Assembly: GCA_943372555.1 (NCBI GenBank)
Contig: CALRZB010000013.1
Location: forward strand, 1 to 23,273
DNA: 23,273 nt
Reading direction: 5' to 3'
From: JAIXWP01 sp943372555
GTDB lineage: Bacteria > Bacteroidota > Bacteroidia > Flavobacteriales_D > Sanyastnellaceae
The notes beneath the pieces are model-generated. The model saw nothing but the letters and a program-made list of their open reading frames with translations. It did no database searches and had not been told where the DNA came from. Shown piece by piece: positions 8,501-15,290 of this stretch (position 1 is its first letter; each line of letters begins with the position of its first letter). The position numbers were made by a program, and so were the translations under genes.

Positions 8501-9765
8501 TGCAGTTAATTTTTTCAAATATCACGCGTTACATATTACTTGCTCTGCTGGTGATTATCTCATTCCGATTGGGACTTCATACTCCGTTGAATAATCAGAT
8601 ATTCATTGTAGAAATAGTATTTATTATTTGCTGCTTAGGAATGTTTGTTTGGAGACTTACAAGAATGTCCTATTCATTCGGTGGAGTGAGCAGTTATGAT
8701 TATCTGATACTCGGACTATCTCTTTTCCCCATTATTGGCGGGCTATCTGCACTAAGTCAATTTGGTCAACCATTCTTTCATGGATTCATTCATCAACGTG
8801 ATTTCTACTTAATTCTATCCGGTCCATTAGTACTCTATTTACTACAATTCAGGATAATCACGCTTGTAACTTTAGAGAAGAGTTTGGTGATAACCGCTTG
8901 GAGCTGTCTAATCATTTTTATGATAAGCACACTTCTCATCAATCCTGTCCCCTACTTAGAAACGGATTTCGTGGGATACAATACCCTTAAAGGCGGTTAC
9001 ATCTTCAAATTTGTAATGTCCTTTATTTCGTTTGGTTTTCTTTATTACTTCATAAATTACTTTAGAAAAAAACAACTACTGCAACTACTCTATTCAGCGC
9101 TGTTTTTGGGCTACTTGCTTTTCATTCGACAAGATCGCTCGATCATTATGATCACCCTTGCAACTAGCGCAATTTTTTTCTTTGGACAAATTTTCCCGAC
9201 CAACAAGTTAAAATACACATTATTCATAAGCCTAACATTAGCCTTTACAGTAGCTGTCATAAATCTCTCCGACACCAGCTACTTTGATAAATTCAAAAAT
9301 GTCCTTTCATTGATTCAGGGCGAAGAAACGAATGAATCTTCTACCAATGTTAGACGCGCGGAGACAGCTTTGGCAATTCCATATATCATTGAAAATCCCT
9401 TTTTCGGAAATGGAGAATTGAGTAATCAGTGGAACGGTGGATATCAAAAACAAATAGGATACTTCTATCCTTCAGATATCGGAATCATAGGTGAGATATA
9501 CGTATTTGGTATTCTTGGAACCTTAATTCTCAACTTGCAATTTTTGTATGCCTACTACCAAATAAAAAAGGTTAAGGAAAAAAAATATGACCAACTCTTT
9601 ATTGCTTCTAAGTACTTTTTGGTTTACATATTCTTAGAATCCTTAACGGCAGGTCAGACTATCTTCTATGCAGCAAACAGTGTATTCTTTATAGCGATAG
9701 TATATTTCTATAAAGTATCTGAATCACCCCTTCCAATTTCTTTAGACAAAACTCCAAACACATGA
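8500..9765 (+). CDS. Wzy-type O-antigen/exopolysaccharide polymerase
   Basis: A 421-residue integral membrane protein with about ten to twelve hydrophobic segments and one large loop, about residues 255-325, expected to face the periplasm. Features of the O-antigen ligase/polymerase fold are the FIRQDRSIIMITL segment (208-220) and the loop sequence VRRAETALAIPYIIENPFFG (284-303), followed by a GIIGEIYVFGILGTL helix. Arginines in these regions (Arg210, Arg213, Arg285, Arg286) are placed where polymerases carry essential ones. Its likely role is to join flipped repeat units into the polymer. It could instead be a ligase, but the flippase upstream and absence of lipid A genes favour a polymerase. 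It overlaps its upstream neighbour by one base and the downstream glycosidase by four bases. Confidence 0.82.
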   Translation: MQLIFSNITRYILLALLVIISFRLGLHTPLNNQIFIVEIVFIICCLGMFVWRLTRMSYSFGGVSSYDYLILGLSLFPIIGGLSALSQFGQPFFHGFIHQRDFYLILSGPLVLYLLQFRIITLVTLEKSLVITAWSCLIIFMISTLLINPVPYLETDFVGYNTLKGGYIFKFVMSFISFGFLYYFINYFRKKQLLQLLYSALFLGYLLFIRQDRSIIMITLATSAIFFFGQIFPTNKLKYTLFISLTLAFTVAVINLSDTSYFDKFKNVLSLIQGEETNESSTNVRRAETALAIPYIIENPFFGNGELSNQWNGGYQKQIGYFYPSDIGIIGEIYVFGILGTLILNLQFLYAYYQIKKVKEKKYDQLFIASKYFLVYIFLESLTAGQTIFYAANSVFFIAIVYFYKVSESPLPISLDKTPNT

Positions 9766-11174
9766 AACAACTAGTCGCCTTTATTTGGTTGATTCTTGTG
9801 CTCTCCTGCAATAGTGGAAAGGACAGCGTTAAAACGACTCAAGTCAAAGTAGATCTAAGCAAAACCGAATTGAAGTCATTCACCTTTGGATACAATACTG
9901 CAAATACTTTTAAATATACTTCAAATCAGGAAGAAGAACTTTTTAGCGCAATAGAAAAAATAGCTCCACAAACTCTTCGATTTCCTGGTGGAACTATAGC
10001 CAACTTCTTCCATCCTGGAGAAAAAAATTACGGATTTAAATCTAATGACACGCTCCAAATCAAAGGAAACGTAGCGAAACACATTAAAAAATTAATGGAT
10101 GAAGATCGGAATCTAGAAAGCTCAAATTATCTAGATCAATGTATTGCTTTGTGTAAAAAAACAAAATCATCTGTACTTCTTGTTGCAAACGTCCTCAACG
10201 GAAATGTGGCTGAATTAGAAATGATGATCAACAGCTTTCAAAAAAATGATATAAAAATTGAAGGTATCGAGCTTGGCAATGAGCTTTACCTAAAAGCATA
10301 TAAGGATAGAATACCCACTGCAAAAGAATACATCGCCTTATGCAAACCATTCTCTGAATATCTTAATACAAACTTCCCTGAGATTCCAATCTCAGTCTCC
10401 ATTGAATCCAAGGGTGATGATGTTCTTGATTCAAGCGGTGGTTGGAATAATCTCATTGCACAAGAAGTATTCTTCGATGCAATATCGTTTCATTACTATT
10501 TCAGATCAGGATCTTGTGATAACAAAAATGTTTCTGATGCTAGTGATTGCTTTTCGAAAAACACTGTTGAAGAATATGCAAACAATTTCGAACCTACGGT
10601 TCAGAAAATACATCAGCAGTTTCCAACCAAACAGATATGGCTCACGGAGTTCAATCTGTTCGAACCAGGAAAGAACATTGGAGGAACTAATGCGCATGGA
10701 TTACTCTTAATGGATCTTAGTTTGAGAATGCAACAGAACCCATTCATCAACAAGGTAATTCTGCACAATCTAGCAGGCATAGACAAGGTGTTTTCTACGC
10801 TTACAATAACAAACAATTCCTTAGTTAAAAACCCGTTGTACGAGGCTTTTTCAAATGTTCAATCTCAGCTAAATTCCTTCTCCTCTATTTCAATTGATCA
10901 AGAACAATCAGCAGAAAGTAGTACATATTTCTTCTCTGACTTCAATCACAAAATTGCATTTCGCATTGTAGTCAATATGAATACTGAGAAATTGAAAATA
11001 AACGAACCGTTGTTTTTGAATAATAGTGATTCTCTGGATGTTAAAAATCAGAATTCAACCCTTTTGAAATCTGACTCCAACATTGGAAATAAATTCTCCA
11101 TTGAGGAGTCAAGCGAAAACAAATTAGAAGTGCCTGGCTACTCTATCCTATTAACCAAATATATTCTTAATTAA
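9762..11174 (+). CDS. Lipoprotein glycoside hydrolase of clan GH-A (GH51/39/79-like)
   Basis: A 470-residue predicted lipoprotein: a short hydrophobic signal ends in a VLSC lipobox with Cys16. The body is a (beta/alpha)8-type glycosidase. Marks are LRFPGGTIANFF (72-83), GIELGNELYL (168-177) with the Asn173-Glu174 acid/base pair, a FHYYF strand (243-247), and IWLTEFNLF (292-300) with Glu296 as the likely nucleophile. The 122-residue spacing between the two glutamates and the RFPGGT block are like GH51-type arabinofuranosidases and related families; the exact family cannot be fixed by eye. After about 370 comes a beta-rich C-terminal domain. A glycosidase inside a synthesis operon is reminiscent of the GH39 protein PslG in the Psl locus, so trimming, release or quality control of the polymer is the favoured role. 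The start ATG overlaps the polymerase stop. Confidence 0.82.
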   Translation: MKQLVAFIWLILVLSCNSGKDSVKTTQVKVDLSKTELKSFTFGYNTANTFKYTSNQEEELFSAIEKIAPQTLRFPGGTIANFFHPGEKNYGFKSNDTLQIKGNVAKHIKKLMDEDRNLESSNYLDQCIALCKKTKSSVLLVANVLNGNVAELEMMINSFQKNDIKIEGIELGNELYLKAYKDRIPTAKEYIALCKPFSEYLNTNFPEIPISVSIESKGDDVLDSSGGWNNLIAQEVFFDAISFHYYFRSGSCDNKNVSDASDCFSKNTVEEYANNFEPTVQKIHQQFPTKQIWLTEFNLFEPGKNIGGTNAHGLLLMDLSLRMQQNPFINKVILHNLAGIDKVFSTLTITNNSLVKNPLYEAFSNVQSQLNSFSSISIDQEQSAESSTYFFSDFNHKIAFRIVVNMNTEKLKINEPLFLNNSDSLDVKNQNSTLLKSDSNIGNKFSIEESSENKLEVPGYSILLTKYILN

Positions 11175-11175
11175 G

Positions 11176-12207
11176 ATGGAAATATATGTACTTGGAAATA
11201 GCAGAAGCGGCACCACGATGATGGGAAGAATTCTCAACAATCACGATAGCATTCACACGTTCAATGAACTTCATTTTTTTGAAGAAATTTATACAGATAA
11301 AAGCGCAGAAACAAAGCTCAACAAAGAGGAACAGAAACGTGTGCTCTCCATTCTTTTAAGTAGAAATAGAGTTGGCTATCTGCAAGAAGACCAATCAAAT
11401 TCATTCGCACAAGAGGCATCTGACTTTTCGAAAAACCTAAGTGACAACTGCACACTCTTAGATTTGTATAGCATATTCTTGAATCAAGAAACACTAATTC
11501 ATTCAAAACTTCATAGTTGTGATCAAACGCCGAGAAATATTTTTTATCTCGACACACTGCTTCAAGACTCCAACAAGAAAATTATCTTGATGATTCGCGA
11601 CCCGAGGGCTGTTTTGCTTTCACAGAAAAAAAAATGGAAACGACGTTATTTAGGTGCGTCTCAAATTCCTCTGAAAGAAAGTATTCGCTCTTGGTCTAAC
11701 TATCACCCTTACACCATAAGTAAGATGTGGAATACGACGGCAAAACTAGCCTCTTATTATTCCTCGCACCCGAATGTGTTTCAAGTTAGATATGAAGAAC
11801 TCATCGACAATCCAGAATTGACGGTAAAGAGCATTTGTAATTTTCTAGAAATAGAATTTCAAAGTAAGATGTTGTCCATTCCTAAAGTTGGATCATCGAA
11901 TGCAAGCGACAGTTCTTCAGAAAAAGGCATTATAAAGAATGACAATTCCGCCTGGGAAAAAGAATTAGACAAAGCAGAAATAGCCATTTGTCAAGCCATA
12001 AACAAAGATGTTATGCTAAATTTAGAATATCCCCAATATTCTATAAGCGCTTTAAACAAATTACTCTATCCCTATTACATAGTTACGTTCATCTGCAAAA
12101 CATCGATATCACTATTGATGAATATGAAGCGTATAAGAAATTTACCTGAAACGATTCAAAGAAGATTTCTCCCAAAACATACAAAACAACGAAACGATGC
12201 TGCCTAA
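11176..12207 (+). CDS. Sulfotransferase-family protein, type B copy 2
   Basis: A 343-residue protein of the Sulfotransfer_3 kind. The PAPS-binding loop is at the N-terminus (IYVLGNSRSGTTMMGRIL, 3-20), and the 3'-phosphate motif is ILMIRDPRAVLLSQKKKW (137-154), with Arg141 and Ser149. A VRYEELIDNPELTVKSICNF block follows, as is typical for bacterial members. The C-terminal tail, from about 285, is longer than in the other three sulfotransferases and includes a hydrophobic patch (YYIVTFICKTSISLLM) that might associate with the membrane. It starts one base after the glycosidase stop and its last 11 bases overlap the next sulfotransferase. Its closest relative in the window by motif is the gene at 7586. 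The acceptor is unknown. Confidence 0.85.
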   Translation: MEIYVLGNSRSGTTMMGRILNNHDSIHTFNELHFFEEIYTDKSAETKLNKEEQKRVLSILLSRNRVGYLQEDQSNSFAQEASDFSKNLSDNCTLLDLYSIFLNQETLIHSKLHSCDQTPRNIFYLDTLLQDSNKKIILMIRDPRAVLLSQKKKWKRRYLGASQIPLKESIRSWSNYHPYTISKMWNTTAKLASYYSSHPNVFQVRYEELIDNPELTVKSICNFLEIEFQSKMLSIPKVGSSNASDSSSEKGIIKNDNSAWEKELDKAEIAICQAINKDVMLNLEYPQYSISALNKLLYPYYIVTFICKTSISLLMNMKRIRNLPETIQRRFLPKHTKQRNDAA

Positions 12208-13066
12208 CCTTTTCATTGTAGGAACTCCAAAAGCGGGAACCACTTCTCTCCACCACTATTTGAGTTTTCATCCAGAGGTTTTTATGAGTACTCCTAAAGA
12301 GACGAATTTCTTTACGTATGACGACATCAAAAAGCAGGATTTATATTACAAAGAAGAGCACATATCAAGTAAAGATCAGTACTTGAACCTTTTCAAAAAA
12401 GTAAAAAATGAGCATGTGATTGGCGAGGGTAGTGTTTCTTACTTATACTACCCCGGAACTGCCAAGAAGTTATTTGATTTCAATCCAAAATCAAAGATTA
12501 TCATCATATTGAGAAACCCAGTTGAGCGCTGCTACTCTCATTACCTGATGGACTATAATCTCGGCTTTGTAAAAACTGATCTAGAAACAATTATAAGTGA
12601 AGGCGAAAATGAAAATTCACAACATGCCAGCGCTTATCAACAATTTATAAAACTTGGTCAATATAGTCATCAGATTGAAGAGTATCTGAGTGTTTTCCCA
12701 AAAGAACAAGTCAAAATATTTATCTACGAAGAAATTGTTCCTGAGCGAAAGAAATTCATCCTTGATGTCTGCGCATACTTGGGTATTAAATACATTTATG
12801 ATAATGACTTCGAACATCAAACCAATATCTATAATCAACCAAAAGGTGATCTTTTAAAGAAGATGTATTCTTCAAGAATCATTCGAAAAAGCATTAAGAC
12901 TTTACTACCAAAAAAACAACTCGATAGAATCTCGAACAGATTTTTCGATAAAAAGAAACCAAAGCTCGACGAAAATACTCGTTTGAAATTGACAAAATTC
13001 TACATGTCTGACATTCAAAAAACAGAGGACATTCTGGGTAAAAACCTTAATCTTTGGAAATATTGA
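12197..13066 (+). CDS. PAPS-dependent sulfotransferase, type A copy 2
   Basis: A 289-residue sulfotransferase. The 5'-phosphosulfate loop is LFIVGTPKAGTTSLHHYL (5-22) with Lys12, then PKETNFF (33-39), and the 3'-phosphate motif is IIILRNPVERCYSHYLMDY (102-120), with Arg106 and Ser114. It aligns end to end with the gene at 6661, including the tail (DIQKTEDILGKNLNLWKY here), but the two differ at many positions, so this is not a recent copy. Different acceptor positions are likely. The start lies 11 bases inside the preceding gene. Heparan-sulfate-type sulfotransferases are the family comparison; the actual bacterial substrate is not determined by sequence. Confidence 0.9.
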   Translation: MLPNLFIVGTPKAGTTSLHHYLSFHPEVFMSTPKETNFFTYDDIKKQDLYYKEEHISSKDQYLNLFKKVKNEHVIGEGSVSYLYYPGTAKKLFDFNPKSKIIIILRNPVERCYSHYLMDYNLGFVKTDLETIISEGENENSQHASAYQQFIKLGQYSHQIEEYLSVFPKEQVKIFIYEEIVPERKKFILDVCAYLGIKYIYDNDFEHQTNIYNQPKGDLLKKMYSSRIIRKSIKTLLPKKQLDRISNRFFDKKKPKLDENTRLKLTKFYMSDIQKTEDILGKNLNLWKY

Positions 13067-14190
13067 ACTGCCCTGATAAAATAGCGATTATTGACCATGT
13101 GGGATCTAAAGCGGGGATTGATTATTACAGCTTAGAACTCTTGCAAGGATTGCAATTCTTGGATTGCGAGGGCTACTACTATTCTAATGAATTGAGCGCT
13201 GGATATGATAAGATTCAGAAGGTAAAAGTATTTGAAAAATTCACCCCCAAGGGATCATTGGCAAAAATTAAAGACTATTTCAAAGGATATCTCTGCGCAT
13301 TTAAAGCTTGCAAAAAAGAAGGAATAAACAAAGTAATACTTCACTCTTTTGCCTTTGGCCCCAAGGAATTATACTCAATGTTGTTGGCCAAATATTTTGG
13401 ACTACAAGTAACTCTAATTGTGCATGACATCTCTGTCCTAGCAGGAAAAGATAATGTTTGGATGCGAACAATGATATTGAATCGCGCAACTCATTTGGTC
13501 GTTCACAATCACTTCTCGTACATTGAACTCAAAAAATTACTCAGTAATTCCAATAAGAAAAAACTAGTAATCATAGAGCACGGAAATTTTATCAATCTTG
13601 TAAATCCTGAGGTTACTAAAGAAATCGCGAGAGAAAAACTTGGGCTCAATCCCAAAATAAACTATTTGCTTTTCTTTGGACAAATCAAAAAAATCAAAGA
13701 TTTAGAGACGCTTTTAAAGGCAATGCCATTAGTTGATGAGAACACTCATCTAATTATAGCAGGAAAAACATGGCAAACTAGTTTTGATGAATATGATGAC
13801 TTAATTGCTAGACTTCGAATTAAGGATAGAATAATAAAAGAAATCAGACACATCGAGGATGCAGAACGTGAAATGTACTTTAAAGCATGCGACGCCATCG
13901 TACTTCCTTATAAAAAGATCTATCAAAGCGGTGTACTATTAATGTCCATGTCTTATGGAATTCCTGCAATCGTATCGAGTCTAGAACCTTTCGAAGAAAT
14001 AATCAAAAAAGGTAAAAATGGTTTAGTATTCGACCCACATACAGAAAAGGAACTAGCTTTTCAAATCAACCAACTCTTTACTAATTCTGAACAGTATGAA
14101 ATGATTAGCAGAATGTCCTATCATACTGTTCAAACAAAATATTCATGGATCGAGATAGCCAAAAAATATTGTCTACTTCTAAAAAAATGA
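13063..14190 (+). CDS. GT4-family glycosyltransferase
   Basis: A retaining, GT-B-fold glycosyltransferase of about 375 residues, expected to add a sugar to the growing lipid-linked repeat unit. The C-terminal half carries the nucleotide-sugar domain: LLFFGQIKKIKDLETLLKAM, HLIIAGK, then ACDAIVLPY and YQSGVLLMSMSYGIPAIVS, ending in GKNGLVFDP. The usual second Glu of the EX7E motif is replaced in the LLMSMS stretch, as in a known QSGV-type subgroup, so the enzyme is not necessarily inactive. There is no ATG near the N-terminus. I chose the TTG at 13063 because it overlaps the upstream stop as TTGA, mirroring the ATGA overlaps elsewhere in the operon; a TTG at 13054 is the alternative and adds three residues. 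Donor and linkage are unknown. Confidence 0.87.
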   Translation: MNCPDKIAIIDHVGSKAGIDYYSLELLQGLQFLDCEGYYYSNELSAGYDKIQKVKVFEKFTPKGSLAKIKDYFKGYLCAFKACKKEGINKVILHSFAFGPKELYSMLLAKYFGLQVTLIVHDISVLAGKDNVWMRTMILNRATHLVVHNHFSYIELKKLLSNSNKKKLVIIEHGNFINLVNPEVTKEIAREKLGLNPKINYLLFFGQIKKIKDLETLLKAMPLVDENTHLIIAGKTWQTSFDEYDDLIARLRIKDRIIKEIRHIEDAEREMYFKACDAIVLPYKKIYQSGVLLMSMSYGIPAIVSSLEPFEEIIKKGKNGLVFDPHTEKELAFQINQLFTNSEQYEMISRMSYHTVQTKYSWIEIAKKYCLLLKK

Positions 14191-15290
14191 GAATCGCAAT
14201 TCTAGGCACAAGAGGTATTCCGAATAACTACGGAGGGTTTGAACAATGTGCTGATTTTTTAGCGCGTCTGCTTGTTCAGAAAGGTCATGAAGTAATCGTG
14301 TATTGCTCTCACAATCATCCTTACGAAAAATCAGAGTATGAAGGAGTGCAGCTGGTAAAATGCCACGACCCAGAAGATAAGATTGGCACGGCTGGTCAAT
14401 TCATATACGATCTCAATTGCATTCTTGATTCCAGAAAAAGAAAGATTGATATACTTCTTCAACTTGGTTACACCAGCAGTTCGATTTGGAATTTTCTTAT
14501 AAAGAAAAATCAGATACTGGTAACCAATATGGATGGGCTCGAATTCAAACGATCCAAATACAATGGTTTGACAAAACTATTTCTTCGATTTGCTGAGCGT
14601 CTCGCAGTTTTTCATAGCGATCATCTTGTGGCTGATTCAAAGGGTATATCTAAGTATCTCTTTGAAAAATTCAAGAAGGAATCGACATTCATCGCCTATG
14701 GTGCAGAAATACCTTCAAAAGACTATTCCAACGCCACTATTCCTCTTGGGCTTCACACAAGAAGTTATGACCTCGTAATCGCTCGCTTAGAGCCTGAGAA
14801 CAACATTGAAATGATTATTCAAGGATGGATGCTCTCTGACAAAAAAAGATCTTTAATAATCGTCGGAAATCACAAAACCAAATACGGTGAATTTTTGAAA
14901 TCAAAATACACTCATTCATATCTAAACTTTGTAGGAGCTATTTACGATTTTGAAGCGCTAAATATTCTTCGTTATCACAGCTACCTCTATTTTCACGGGC
15001 ATTCTGTAGGTGGAACAAATCCCTCCCTTTTAGAAGCTATGGCCAGCAGTGCACTTATTTGCGCGAACAATAATGATTTCAATAATGCTGTGATTGAAGA
15101 GAATGGATTTAAATTCTCAACCTCTGATGAAGTCTCACATTTGATAAACTCCATCTCGAGAGAAAATAATAAAGCCCAGATTGAGAACAACCTGGGCCTT
15201 ATTAAAAATTTCTATTCTTGGCAGAGTATCAGCTCTAAATATGAAGAGCTATTTTGCTCTTTATTTAGTGATGCTGAACAGCAATCTTAA
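14187..15290 (+). CDS. DUF1972/GT4 glycosyltransferase (possibly rhamnosyltransferase)
   Basis: A 367-residue GT-B glycosyltransferase. The N-terminal DUF1972 domain is marked by ILGTRGIPNNYGGFEQCADF (5-24) and LVTNMDGLEFKRSKY (111-125). The C-terminal GT4 domain has GHSVGGTNPSLLEAMASSAL, with the conserved Glu of LLEAM. Known members with this architecture include rhamnosyltransferases such as Cps2T, so rhamnose transfer is a reasonable guess only. I set the start at the ATG at 14187, which overlaps the previous stop as ATGA and puts the first beta strand (MRIAILGTRG) at the N-terminus; an in-frame ATG at 14145 would add 14 poorly conserved residues inside the upstream gene. It is the last operon gene, and its final 26 bases overlap the oppositely directed propeller gene. 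Confidence 0.9.
   Translation: MRIAILGTRGIPNNYGGFEQCADFLARLLVQKGHEVIVYCSHNHPYEKSEYEGVQLVKCHDPEDKIGTAGQFIYDLNCILDSRKRKIDILLQLGYTSSSIWNFLIKKNQILVTNMDGLEFKRSKYNGLTKLFLRFAERLAVFHSDHLVADSKGISKYLFEKFKKESTFIAYGAEIPSKDYSNATIPLGLHTRSYDLVIARLEPENNIEMIIQGWMLSDKKRSLIIVGNHKTKYGEFLKSKYTHSYLNFVGAIYDFEALNILRYHSYLYFHGHSVGGTNPSLLEAMASSALICANNNDFNNAVIEENGFKFSTSDEVSHLINSISRENNKAQIENNLGLIKNFYSWQSISSKYEELFCSLFSDAEQQS
15163..15200 (-). terminator. Possible intrinsic terminator for the propeller gene, inside the opposing gene
   Basis: On the minus strand, about 65 nt after the propeller gene's stop, GCCCAG and CTGGGC arms (eight pairs if one bulged G is allowed) enclose a 12-nt loop, followed by the U-rich TTTATTATTTT. 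It lies wholly within the coding sequence of the last glycosyltransferase. The stem is modest and the U-tract is interrupted, so this is a candidate only. The plus strand of the same hairpin lacks a U-tract. Confidence 0.35.

Noticed and set aside
6661..13066. Sulfotransferases acting on sulfonolipids or other small molecules instead of a polysaccharide
   Set aside because: This cannot be excluded from motifs alone, but all four are interleaved and coupled with Wzx, Wzy, glycosidase and glycosyltransferase genes, which favours a glycan acceptor.
14145..14186. Upstream ATG extending the last glycosyltransferase by 14 residues
   Set aside because: The added residues lie inside the upstream gene and precede the first strand of the fold; the ATG at 14187 gives the same four-base overlap as other operon junctions.
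15171..15200. GCCCAG/CTGGGC hairpin as a plus-strand terminator of the operon
   Set aside because: It lies about 90 nt before the stop codon of the last gene and has no U-tract on the plus strand; it fits better, though weakly, as a minus-strand terminator.
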